From an uncultured Clostridia bacterium (GTDB lineage: Bacteria > Bacillota > Clostridia > Peptostreptococcales > Anaerovoracaceae), in contig CALDNM010000147.1 of the NCBI GenBank assembly GCA_937915045.1, positions 1 to 11,719 on the forward strand: a stretch of 11,719 bases of DNA, given 5' to 3'. This document shows positions 1-7,086 of the stretch, piece by piece. Below the pieces are notes generated by a model. That model was not told where the DNA came from, made no database searches, and saw only the letters and a list, made by a program, of their open reading frames with translations. How positions within the stretch are numbered: the first letter of the stretch is position 1; each line of letters starts with the position of its first letter. The translations under genes were made by a program, and so were the position numbers.

Positions 1-432
1 CACTATACGAAGATATGATGATCCAGCCGAGACGATATAACTGTCTTTGCTGAATACCGACATGAACCAGTTCGAGAAAAATATCCCGAACACAGCAAAC
101 GCGCCCCAGTTCACGAACGACAATTTGAAGCCGTTGCTCGCGGCCATGTTGGCCTCGTCGAACCTTCGCGCTCCGAGCCTCCTGGCTATAAGTGAGTTGA
201 CTCCTATCGCGGTGCCGACGCCCACTGATATCATGAGCATCTGCATCGGAAAGATGAGTGTGATCGCGGTGAGTCCCGCTTCTCCTGTGTATGATACGAA
301 TATACTGTCGACGATATTGTAAAACGCCTGTATAGTCATTGAAAGGATCGATGGCCATGACATGCTCAGAAGGAGTTTCCTGACAGGCATCGTCCCCATT
401 TTATTTTCTTTTATATTGTTGTTTTCCGTCAT
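1..432 (-). CDS. MATE family efflux transporter, N-terminal part (runs off window)
   Basis: Multidrug and toxin extrusion (MATE) transporter of the inner membrane, normally about 450 residues with 12 helices; members exchange drugs or metabolites against Na+ or H+. Only the first 144 residues are present and the frame is open to base 1. After a short polar N-terminus, KMGTMPVRKLL leads into the first helix, which carries the characteristic stretch QAFYNIVDSIFVS at about residues 37-49. The second helix (LTAIT, FPMQMLMISVGVGTAIG) and the loop NSLIARRLGAR follow, as expected for MATE proteins of Firmicutes. The start chosen is the ATG at 432-430, with a purine-rich GAAGAGAA about 9 bases upstream; an in-frame ATG at 399 has no ribosome-binding site. 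The gene lies about 29 bases beyond the rnpB terminator and may have its own weak promoter or be reached by readthrough. The substrate cannot be inferred. Family assignment is firm. Confidence 0.88.
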   Translation of the reverse strand, partial: MTENNNIKENKMGTMPVRKLLLSMSWPSILSMTIQAFYNIVDSIFVSYTGEAGLTAITLIFPMQMLMISVGVGTAIGVNSLIARRLGARRFDEANMAASNGFKLSFVNWGAFAVFGIFFSNWFMSVFSKDSYIVSAGSSYLRIV

Positions 433-460
433 ATAATATTGTTCTCTTCTGTCTCTATAC

Positions 461-497
461 AAAAATCGGAGACCCCGTTTTTGACTTCGGGATTTCC
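461..497 (-). terminator. Intrinsic terminator of rnpB
   Basis: Read on the minus strand, GGAAATCCCG (497-488) pairs with CGGGGTCTCC (477-468). This gives a 10-position stem with one A·C mismatch and one T·G wobble, closed over a 10-base loop. Two bases later comes a T5 run (465-461). It lies 18 bases beyond the 3' strand of the RNase P P1 helix, where a transcript end is expected. A smaller alternative fold uses the flanking A5 and T5 runs. Confidence 0.72.
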
Positions 498-514
498 TGA
501 GTAGTAATAAAAAT

Positions 515-862
515 AAATGGGCAGACCATAAGCCGGGTTCTGTACTGGACGATCATCTGTCTAGGCGCGCCATTGCTGACACGCTCGTGCGACCTACCTC
601 TCGGGCGGCAGCGGGCAGCTGCACTCAAAGCCCTGTCTTGGTCTTGCTCCGGGTGGGGTTTACACGGCCGGCACATCTCTGTACCGCCGGTGAGCTCTTA
701 CCTCGCCATTTCAACCTTGCCACAGCCGTACTGTTTCGGCGGTATGTTTCTGTTGCACTTTCCCTACAGTTACCTGCGCCGGACGTTATCCGGCACCCTT
801 GCCCTGCGGAGCCCGGACTTTCCTCATGCCTAAGCACGCGATCGTCTGGGCTGCCCATTATC
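515..862 (-). ncRNA. rnpB: RNase P RNA, bacterial type A
   Basis: Catalytic RNA subunit of ribonuclease P, which removes 5' leaders from tRNA precursors together with the RnpA protein. The universally conserved blocks are present in order on the minus strand: GAGGAAAGTCCGGGCT (825-810), AAGGTTGAAATGGCGAGGTA in the middle, GTAAACCCCACCCGG, TAGACAGATGATCG (563-550) and ACAGAACCCGGCTTATGG (543-526). The first and last of these form the P4 core. The P1 helix closes the molecule: AATGGGCAG (859-851) is perfectly complementary to CTGCCCATT (524-516). The length of about 345 nucleotides and the overall pattern fit the ancestral A type rather than the Bacillus B type; finding A type in a clostridial genome is normal. 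Exact ends are approximate to a few bases. A strong promoter overlaps the end of nif3 and a terminator follows, so the RNA can be made independently of the operon. Confidence 0.96.
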
Positions 863-875
863 TTCAAACTTTATG

Positions 876-905
876 ATTATAGCACAAATGGATTGACATT
901 GACAG
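876..905 (-). promoter_or_regulatory. Sigma-70 type promoter for rnpB
   Basis: On the minus strand there is a perfect TATAAT (881-876) preceded by TGC, an extended -10. Eighteen bases upstream is CTGTCA (905-900), matching TTGACA at four of six positions. Initiation would fall near 869, a few bases before the RNase P P1 helix. The -10 hexamer contains the TAA stop codon (879-877) of nif3, so the promoter lies inside the end of that gene. Confidence 0.75.
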
Positions 906-1671
906 TAGTTTCTGTCACTTCGACGGTGCTGTCACATCTCTCGCGCAGCTTGGCCGCGAAATTCTCAGTGAATGATTTTTCCGTGCCCCAGTGTCCCGCG
1001 TCGATCACAGCTATGCCGCGGTCCTTCGCTGAAAGAGCCTGATGATATTTCACGTCTCCTGTAATGAAGACGTCGCACCCTTCATTTATTGCCGCGTCTA
1101 TGAAATCGAATCCGGCGCCTGTACATATCGCCGCCTTCGTCACCTTTCCGTTCGGGTCTCCAACAGCTCTAGCGTAACCTTCCCACAGACCGAGACTGTT
1201 CTCGATATGATCACAGGCTTCTATGAGAGTCATCGGAGTTTCGAATTCCCCTATGACACCGATAGTATTATCCGGCTCGCTGACCGGACGCCTTATGTTT
1301 CTGAGTTTCATCAGTTCAGCGATATACTTATTATTGCCTTCCATAGCCGAGTCGAACGAAGTATGCGCGGAATAGACCGATATGCCCACGTTGATAAGCG
1401 AAAGGATCCTGGCTCCAAGAGCCTCTCCCGCGTCGATCTTCTGTATCATCCCAAAACTTGGAGCCGGTATCAGAGGATGATGTGACACTATCATGTCGCA
1501 GCCTGCCGCCGCCGCTTCAGCGATGACGCCGTCCGTTATCTCAAGTGTGGTCATTATGTGAGTCACGTCTTCTTTCCCGGTGTATATCTGCACCCCGCTG
1601 TTGTCCCAGTCTTCAGCAAGATTCGGAGGAGCTATCTCATCCAGTATTTTTTTTATAGTAATGTATTTCAT
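877..1671 (-). CDS. Nif3-like dinuclear metal centre protein (DUF34 family)
   Basis: Member of the widespread NIF3/YbgI/YqfO family (DUF34), a toroidal hexamer with a two-metal site on each subunit. Its cellular role is unsettled; GTP cyclohydrolase and metal-insertion roles have been discussed. Visible motifs are DWDNSGVQI at residues 21-29, the metal-binding SHHPLI at 63-68 (His64, His65), SAHTSFD at 101-107 (His103, Asp107) and the C-terminal DAGHWGTEKSF with the remaining His and Glu ligands. At 264 residues it is the compact E. coli YbgI-like form, without the inserted PII-like domain of Bacillus YqfO. The start ATG at 1671 has AGAAGGTG upstream. The gene follows trmK after 19 bases, the usual trmK–nif3 pairing of Firmicutes, so it is probably translated from the same transcript as rpoD. 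Its stop codon lies within the rnpB promoter. Confidence 0.95.
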   Translation of the reverse strand: MKYITIKKILDEIAPPNLAEDWDNSGVQIYTGKEDVTHIMTTLEITDGVIAEAAAAGCDMIVSHHPLIPAPSFGMIQKIDAGEALGARILSLINVGISVYSAHTSFDSAMEGNNKYIAELMKLRNIRRPVSEPDNTIGVIGEFETPMTLIEACDHIENSLGLWEGYARAVGDPNGKVTKAAICTGAGFDFIDAAINEGCDVFITGDVKYHQALSAKDRGIAVIDAGHWGTEKSFTENFAAKLRERCDSTVEVTETTVNVNPFVL

Positions 1672-1690
1672 TTCACCGACACCTTCTCTG

Positions 1691-2506
1691 TTATCTGCCG
1701 TTCACATAAACAGGATCCAGCAGTTCATTAAGATATTTTATTCCTTTTTTTACTCGATCGAATTCAGCGGCATTCACTATTCTGCCCTTTGAAAGGCCTG
1801 AAAGTTTTTCGCTCTCCCGACCGATCTTGTCTCTGACGAATTTCTCCACTATCTCATCGTCGCTGTTCTGTACCCAGTAAGGCACTTCCCATTTGATCGA
1901 GTCCGGCGGTTCTTCTCCCAGCCTCACAGGTTCGGAAAATCCTTCACTTACTTCTTCCGGCATGGAAGTGACCTCTCCGTAACTCTTTCTTATCCTTTCA
2001 GCGGCTTTCTGATCTTTTCCGCCATATTCCAGAGAGACTGCCGTGATGATCTCGCACACCCTCGGTCCCTCTTCGACGATGCTTTCTTCAGCAATGCCAA
2101 ATCCGTTCACATCAAGCCACTGTCTCAGCACGCCCGATCTGCTTCGCGGCTGCAATATAAATTTTTTGAATGTCTTCGTCTTCACGATATCTTTCGCTAG
2201 GATGTCTCGTATGAGTTCTCCGCCCATGCCCGCGATGACTATATCATCTACTTCTTCCGCGCCTATGACCTCAAGTCCGTTCCCGAGCCTGAAATCAAAC
2301 ATCTGCCCGGGCGCTGCCGCTTCCGCGTCAGCCATCGCCTTTGAAAGCGAGCCGCGGCTCACATCTGTCATTATGACCTTATCGCACATCCCGCACTGCC
2401 ACAGATATATCGGCAGAAAACCGTGATCCGTTCCTATATCCGCCATCGACTCACCCGAATAGATCTCGAGCGCGATCGATTTCAGTCTGTTAGTAAGTTC
2501 GATCAT
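1691..2506 (-). CDS. trmK: tRNA (adenine(22)-N(1))-methyltransferase TrmK
   Basis: SAM-dependent methyltransferase that forms m1A at position 22 in the D-arm of tRNAs. The Rossmann-type N-terminal domain shows the SAM-binding motif ADIGTDHG at residues 22-29, an acidic strand end TDVS (Asp48), and the family signature AGMGGELI at 92-99, followed by LQPRS. The C-terminal third, ending in a Lys/Glu-rich helical segment, matches the helical domain thought to contact tRNA. At 271 residues it is somewhat longer than B. subtilis TrmK (about 238), mainly in the C-terminal part. The ATG lies two bases after the rpoD stop, and its Shine-Dalgarno CTGGAG is inside the last codons of rpoD, so the two genes are very likely translationally coupled. 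rpoD–trmK–nif3 is a conserved order in Firmicutes. Confidence 0.94.
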   Translation of the reverse strand: MIELTNRLKSIALEIYSGESMADIGTDHGFLPIYLWQCGMCDKVIMTDVSRGSLSKAMADAEAAAPGQMFDFRLGNGLEVIGAEEVDDIVIAGMGGELIRDILAKDIVKTKTFKKFILQPRSRSGVLRQWLDVNGFGIAEESIVEEGPRVCEIITAVSLEYGGKDQKAAERIRKSYGEVTSMPEEVSEGFSEPVRLGEEPPDSIKWEVPYWVQNSDDEIVEKFVRDKIGRESEKLSGLSKGRIVNAAEFDRVKKGIKYLNELLDPVYVNGR

Positions 2507-2508
2507 TT

Positions 2509-4209
2509 TTACTCCAGATAATCCTTGAGTTTCTTGCTCCTGCTTGGATGTCTGAGCTTTCTGAGAGCTTTAGCCTCGATCTGCCTGATCCTCTCTCTTG
2601 TGACATCGAACTGCTTGCCGACCTCTTCGAGAGTGCGTGCCCTGCCATCCTCAAGACCGAATCTAAGCTTCAGGACCTTCTGTTCCCTTTCAGTCAGAGT
2701 ATCAAGTACCTCAACCAGCTGCTCCTTCAGCATAGAAAATGCCGCTGCTTCAGCCGGAGCAGGCACATCATCATCAGGGATGAAATCACCGAGATGAGAA
2801 TCCTCTTCCTCGCCGATAGGAGTTTCCAGGGAAACCGGTTCCTGTGATATTTTTATGATCTCACGGACCTTCTCGACTGAAATATCCATTTCTTTCGCAG
2901 TCTCTTCCGGAGTCGGTTCACGACCGTACTCCTGCAGCAGCTGCCTCTGGATACGCATCAGTTTATTTATCGTTTCGACCATATGTACAGGGATCCTTAT
3001 TGTCCTTGCCTGGTCCGCTATAGATCTTGTGATAGCCTGTCTTATCCACCATGTAGCGTATGTGGAGAACTTGAAACCTTTTCTCCAATTGAACTTATCT
3101 ACCGCCTTTATAAGACCGAGGTTGCCTTCCTGAATAAGGTCGAGGAACAGCATTCCTCTTCCGACATATCTCTTAGCGATACTGACCACGAGCCTCAGAT
3201 TGGCTTCGCAGAGTTTCTGCTTGGCTTCTTCATCTCCCGCTTCCATTCTCTTCGCGAGTTCTATCTCCTCTTCCGCTGTCAGAAGAGGTACTTTGCCGAT
3301 CTCCTTCAGATACATCCTGACAGGATCGTCTACAGCGATCGTCTTAGGAAGTGTACTCTCGAGTTCGATCTCCTTTTCATCGTTCGCTTTGGCTTTTTTC
3401 ACTACCTCGTCATCATCTTCATCATCAGATGATTCTGTTTCCTCGAGGTCGAACTCATCAGGTTCCTCCGCTGAGATTATCTCGATACCAAGAGACATGA
3501 GTCCTTCATATATCTCATCCATCTGATCTTTATCAAGTTCTACAGCATCGAGTTCCTTGCCAATCTCCTCATATGATATCTTCTTTTTCTTTGCTTTTTT
3601 CTTAAGCAGCATCACGTATTCGCTTATTGATTTGATCTCTGTTTCTTCCGTGACTTTGCTGTCTTTTTTCGCGGCTGCTTCAGTCTCTTTTTTTGTCTTC
3701 GCCTTTTTCGCTGTAACTTTTGCTGAAGAAGCCTTTGTCGCCGGTTTATCTGCAGTCTTTTTGGCAGTACTCTTCGCGGCAGACTTTGCTGCCGTCGGTT
3801 TTGACGCGCTCTTCTTAGCCGGAGCGGTCTTTTTTGCCGTGCTCTTTGCTGCCGGTTTTGCCGCGGTCTTCTTAGCCGAAGCAGCCTTTTTAGGGGTGCT
3901 CTTTGCTGCCGGCTTTGCCGCGGTCTTTTTAGCTGTGCTCTTAGATGCCGCCTTCGGCGCGCTCTTTACTGCCGATTTTGCCGTAGTCTTTTTAGTTGTA
4001 CTCTTAGATGCCGCCGTCTTCGGCGCAGACTTTGCTGCCGGTTTAGCTGTTGTCTTTTTAGCCGCAGCCTTTGCTGCCGTCGGTTTTGCCGCTGGTTTTT
4101 TAGCCGCAGCCTTTGCTGCTGCAGGTTTTGCCGCAGTCTTCTTCACCGCGCTCTTATTTGTCTTAGTATCCTTCGCGGCTGTTTTTGTTGTTTTCTTCGT
4201 TGTGCTCAA
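2509..4209 (-). CDS. rpoD: Primary RNA polymerase sigma factor RpoD (SigA) with a long Lys/Ala-rich N-terminal tail
   Basis: Housekeeping sigma factor that directs RNA polymerase to -10/-35 promoters. Counting from the TTG at 4209 the protein has 566 residues; clostridial RpoD is usually about 360-400. Residues 1-185 are a low-complexity Lys/Ala/Thr/Ser/Pro tail of AAKPAAKST-like repeats. Then come a region 1.1-like helical domain (about 192-247), an acidic linker (248-285), region 1.2 (DDPVRMYLKEIG, 294-305), region 2 with NLRLVVSIAKRY and the -10 helix TYATWWIRQAI (383-393), region 3 (about 412-490), and region 4 with the -35 helix-turn-helix TLEEVGKQF…TRERIRQIEAKALRKLRHP (526-555). All core regions are intact. 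The TTG start is chosen because GAGGGG lies 8 bases upstream and it comes one base after the dnaG stop; a GTG at 4245 would add 12 residues but has a poor ribosome-binding site. Translation is probably coupled to dnaG. Confidence 0.97.
   Translation of the reverse strand: MSTTKKTTKTAAKDTKTNKSAVKKTAAKPAAAKAAAKKPAAKPTAAKAAAKKTTAKPAAKSAPKTAASKSTTKKTTAKSAVKSAPKAASKSTAKKTAAKPAAKSTPKKAASAKKTAAKPAAKSTAKKTAPAKKSASKPTAAKSAAKSTAKKTADKPATKASSAKVTAKKAKTKKETEAAAKKDSKVTEETEIKSISEYVMLLKKKAKKKKISYEEIGKELDAVELDKDQMDEIYEGLMSLGIEIISAEEPDEFDLEETESSDDEDDDEVVKKAKANDEKEIELESTLPKTIAVDDPVRMYLKEIGKVPLLTAEEEIELAKRMEAGDEEAKQKLCEANLRLVVSIAKRYVGRGMLFLDLIQEGNLGLIKAVDKFNWRKGFKFSTYATWWIRQAITRSIADQARTIRIPVHMVETINKLMRIQRQLLQEYGREPTPEETAKEMDISVEKVREIIKISQEPVSLETPIGEEEDSHLGDFIPDDDVPAPAEAAAFSMLKEQLVEVLDTLTEREQKVLKLRFGLEDGRARTLEEVGKQFDVTRERIRQIEAKALRKLRHPSRSKKLKDYLE
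3655..4209 (-). repeat. Low-complexity Lys/Ala repeat tract encoding the RpoD tail
   Basis: In-frame degenerate repeats built from units such as AAKPAAKST, AKKTA and KSAPK. One clear pair, AKKTAAKPAAKST at residues 93-105 and 112-124, is offset by 19 residues (57 bases), and the DNA of the two units is nearly identical (near 3840-3945). By hand count Lys is about 29% of the first 180 residues; there is no Arg and no aromatic residue before Tyr198. The tract is open in frame throughout, so it is expressed with the sigma factor and not a pseudogene scar. Confidence 0.85.
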
Positions 4210-4210
4210 A

Positions 4211-5947
4211 TCAATGACCCCTCTTTCTGAGTGATGAGATTTCACTTCTTGTATCAGACAGTTCTTCGAAAAGTCCTTTCACGACTTGATCGTCCATGCC
4301 TTCCGCCATAGTGATCTTATCCGTAAGAAGCTTTTCCTTCTTCTGTAATTTTTCTATTTTCATAGCGTCCAGACAATCCTCGAACATTTTCTGCCCGTCT
4401 CCCACAGGGAGCATGTCGCAGTCTATATTTTTCATCGCTTCCGCAGCACTTTCATCAAGGTTGTCCAAAATAAGGTTTATGTCAAACTCTTTTCCCCTTT
4501 CATAGACCCTGTCCATGGCTTTCAGTATCGCTTTCCCGTCAGTGCTTTCGAAAGCGGCTGTAAATTCTCCCGCTCTTTCGTAAAAACGGCTTTCGGTGAT
4601 CAGGACCTTGATTATATTTTTTTCAAGCCTGCCCATCGGTATGTCCACGTGTTCTTCCCGCGACGCCCGCTTCCTGTCAGGAGGACCGCTTTCCGTCTCA
4701 GCCATTTCTTTTCTTATAGCGCCTTCGGATATATCGTATCCCGAAGACAGCTTCCTTATGTACATATCCGCTTCTACCGGGCTCAGCGTCCTGAGGACGC
4801 CCACAGCTTCCTTGAGGAACTCCAGCCGCTCCTCGGTATCATTCATATCATGCCGTCTCGATATTGCGTCGAACTTATAATCGGCGTATGGAAGGGCCGT
4901 CTCCGTCAGATCCAGAAAAGCCTGCCTTCCCTTCTTACGGATGAACTCATCAGGATCCTTGCCGTCTGTGACATGCAGCACCCTCACTCTGCATCCCTGT
5001 CCGTGCAGAATATCAATACCTCGAAGCGCGGCCGCCCTTCCGGCGTCATCCGCGTCATATGAAAGTATCACATTTTTCGTGTATCTTTTTATAAGTTTTG
5101 CCTGGCTGTCCGTGAGTGCTGTCCCGAGCGATGCCGAAACATTCCTGACGCCTCCCTGATACAGCCCTATGACATCCATATAGCCTTCCACGATCACAGC
5201 GCTGTTTTCCTTGCTGATCTCCTGTCGTGTCAGATTGAGGCCATAAAGGTTGTTTTTTTTCATGAATACCGATGATTCCTGTGAGTTCAGATACTTCGGC
5301 ATGACATCGCCTATCGCTCTTCCGCCGAAACCTATGATCTTTCCTCCGGTATTAATGATCGGGAACATGACCCTGTCCCTGAACTTATCGTAATATTTAC
5401 CCTTTGAAAACGAAATCAATCCGAGTTTGAGCATTTTATCGTCCGGGAACCCAAGCCCTTTCAAGTAATTATAAAGGCTGTCCCAGTTTTCGTCAGCGTA
5501 TCCGATCCCAAACTTTTTGAGGATATCCTCGCCTATCTCACGACCCTTCATATACTCCGCGCCTTTGTTCGGCGCGCGTCTGAATGCCGTATAGAAGAAC
5601 TTCGCGGCTTCACGGTTTATCCTGTAGAGTTCTTCACGGTCAGACGTATCGCCGCCTCTTCCGTGCTCGATCGTAACACCACATTCGGAGGCCAGCTTTT
5701 CGAGTGCTTCCATGAAGTCGAGGTTGTAATATTTCTGCTCGAACTCTATCACATCCCCTGTCGCTCCGCATCCAAAACAAGTGAATATCTGCTTATCTTC
5801 AGATACAACAAAAGACGGCGTCTTTTCCTTATGGAAAGGACACAGTCCTTTATAGTTCGAACCGGCACGTTTAAGTTCAACTTCGCGGCCGATCACATCC
5901 ACTATATCGCATCTGCTTTTTACTTCTTCGATAGAATTGTCCCTCAT
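4211..5947 (-). CDS. dnaG: DNA primase DnaG
   Basis: Synthesises RNA primers for Okazaki fragments at the replication fork with the replicative helicase. Counted from the ATG at 5947 it is 578 residues, normal for the family. The N-terminal CHC2 zinc-binding domain is complete: Cys36, His39, Cys57 and Cys60 in CPFH and CFGC. The RNA-polymerase core follows with FGGRAIGD (207-214). The TOPRIM domain has Glu254 in VEGYMDV and Asp298/Asp300 in YDADDAG, the metal-binding residues. The C-terminal region (about 435-578) is poorly conserved and helical, as expected for the helicase-interaction domain. An in-frame TTG at 5962 would add five residues; the ATG is preferred because AAGGG precedes it by four bases and MRDNSIEEVKSRCDIV matches the usual N-terminus. 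It starts 57 bases after dgt, and its stop is one base before the rpoD start codon. Confidence 0.97.
   Translation of the reverse strand: MRDNSIEEVKSRCDIVDVIGREVELKRAGSNYKGLCPFHKEKTPSFVVSEDKQIFTCFGCGATGDVIEFEQKYYNLDFMEALEKLASECGVTIEHGRGGDTSDREELYRINREAAKFFYTAFRRAPNKGAEYMKGREIGEDILKKFGIGYADENWDSLYNYLKGLGFPDDKMLKLGLISFSKGKYYDKFRDRVMFPIINTGGKIIGFGGRAIGDVMPKYLNSQESSVFMKKNNLYGLNLTRQEISKENSAVIVEGYMDVIGLYQGGVRNVSASLGTALTDSQAKLIKRYTKNVILSYDADDAGRAAALRGIDILHGQGCRVRVLHVTDGKDPDEFIRKKGRQAFLDLTETALPYADYKFDAISRRHDMNDTEERLEFLKEAVGVLRTLSPVEADMYIRKLSSGYDISEGAIRKEMAETESGPPDRKRASREEHVDIPMGRLEKNIIKVLITESRFYERAGEFTAAFESTDGKAILKAMDRVYERGKEFDINLILDNLDESAAEAMKNIDCDMLPVGDGQKMFEDCLDAMKIEKLQKKEKLLTDKITMAEGMDDQVVKGLFEELSDTRSEISSLRKRGH
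4218..4223 (-). promoter_or_regulatory. Shine-Dalgarno site setting the rpoD start
   Basis: GAGGGG on the minus strand lies within the last codons of dnaG, 8 bases before the TTG at 4209. Nothing comparable precedes the alternative GTG at 4245, so this site decides the rpoD start and suggests coupling to dnaG translation. Confidence 0.65.
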
Positions 5948-6004
5948 ACTACCCTTATACAACGCGACACGTGAATTTACTTCAAAATATTATTTAAAGA
6001 TGTA

Positions 6005-7060
6005 TCATGGATTTTTGACGTTGTCGTTGTCTTTCCCGTCGCCTGCGTGTTTTTTCCGGCGATCGATCTTGAAAATGCTGTAATACAAGTTGATCGCGTA
6101 ACGATCCGTCATACCCGCCACATAATCCTTTACGAGCACATGCGTATCGAACTCCATCTCCATATCGCGCTGCTCACGAGGAAGTTTGATCGGTCTCTTA
6201 AGGAAATAATTATAGAGAGAAACGATAATGTCATCGACCTTCGCGAGTTCTTCAGCTTTTTTTACATCCGGATTGAGATAAACATTCTCGAACATGAAAT
6301 CCCTGAGCTTGTTCATATATCTCGCTGCTTCATCGCTCTGACGGATAGTGTCCTGCCCGTCGCTCATCCTTATGAGATCGCTCACCAGCGAATCTATCCT
6401 CTCACTGTGACTGTCTCCAAGGACATCTATACATTCGCGCGGAAGATCATCTCCTGAGATCACTCCCGCTCTTATCGCGTCATCTATATCGTGATTGATA
6501 TACGCAATACGGTCTGAAAATCTCACTACCTGCCCCTCAAGCGTATACGGGACACCGTCACCGGTATGATTCAGTATGCCGTCCCTGACCTCATCCGTCA
6601 GATTCATCCCTCTGTTTCCGTGGCTGCTTTCCAGAAGATCTACCACCCTTAGGCTCTGCTCGTTGTGCTTGAAGCCTCCCGGATGTATCCTGTCAAGGAC
6701 CTTCTCTCCATTGTGGCCAAACGGCGTGTGCCCGAGATCATGGCCGAGCGCGATCGCTTCAGTAAGGTCTTCGTTCAGGGCGAGGCCCCTCGCTATAGTG
6801 CGCGCGATCTGTGCCACTTCAAGAGTATGAGTCAGTCTTGTACGGTAATGGTCGCCTTCAGGCGCGAGGAACACCTGAGTTTTGTGCATCAGTCTGCGAA
6901 GCGCCTTTGAATGTATTATCCGGTCGCGGTCTCTCTGAAAATCCGTGCGATAATCGCACTTCGCTTCAGCGCGCGCCCTTCCCCTGCTTTCGGCCGCTTT
7001 GCATGCTCTTTCCGAAAGTATATCGTACTCTCTTTTTTCCAGATCTTCTCTTGTGACCAT
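6005..7060 (-). CDS. dgt: HD-domain deoxyguanosinetriphosphate triphosphohydrolase-like dNTPase
   Basis: Cleaves dNTPs to the nucleoside and triphosphate, trimming the DNA precursor pool (COG0232 family). The HD-domain metal ligands are visible: His78 in RTRLTHTLEV, His107-Asp108 in ALGHDLGHTPFGH (with His111 and His116 in the active site) and Asp183 in RFSDRIAYINHDIDDA. The N-terminal segment has the family motifs YRTDFQRDRDRI and SKALRRLMHKTQVF. At 351 residues it matches the dGTPase-like proteins that precede dnaG in many Clostridia, shorter than E. coli Dgt (about 505). Specificity for dGTP versus other dNTPs cannot be read from sequence. The start ATG at 7060 has GGGGTG about six bases upstream. 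The gene begins 26 bases after the second PiT gene and ends 57 bases before dnaG, so it may belong to both transcription units. The last 15 residues are polar and not conserved. Confidence 0.95.
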   Translation of the reverse strand: MVTREDLEKREYDILSERACKAAESRGRARAEAKCDYRTDFQRDRDRIIHSKALRRLMHKTQVFLAPEGDHYRTRLTHTLEVAQIARTIARGLALNEDLTEAIALGHDLGHTPFGHNGEKVLDRIHPGGFKHNEQSLRVVDLLESSHGNRGMNLTDEVRDGILNHTGDGVPYTLEGQVVRFSDRIAYINHDIDDAIRAGVISGDDLPRECIDVLGDSHSERIDSLVSDLIRMSDGQDTIRQSDEAARYMNKLRDFMFENVYLNPDVKKAEELAKVDDIIVSLYNYFLKRPIKLPREQRDMEMEFDTHVLVKDYVAGMTDRYAINLYYSIFKIDRRKKHAGDGKDNDNVKNP

Positions 7061-7086
7061 TCTATCACCCCATTATCATATCAATA

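Noticed and set aside
455..1042. Several frames on both strands across the RNase P RNA (455-676, 573-833, 587-1042, 625-867)
   Set aside because: They overlap a clearly structured, highly conserved RNA gene; the protein sequences show no family features.
1042..1485. Plus-strand frame of 147 residues
   Set aside because: Lies wholly antisense to nif3, whose motifs are complete.
3557..4234. Long plus-strand frame of 225 residues rich in Phe, Ala and Val, resembling a membrane protein
   Set aside because: It is the antisense of the Lys/Ala repeat in rpoD; complements of AAR, GCN and similar codons give Phe and Ala runs and no stops. No separate evidence of coding.
5948..6004. Possible promoter in the dgt–dnaG gap (TTGAAG and TATAAG)
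   Set aside because: Spacing between the two hexamers is about 20 bases and the matches are partial; not supportable.
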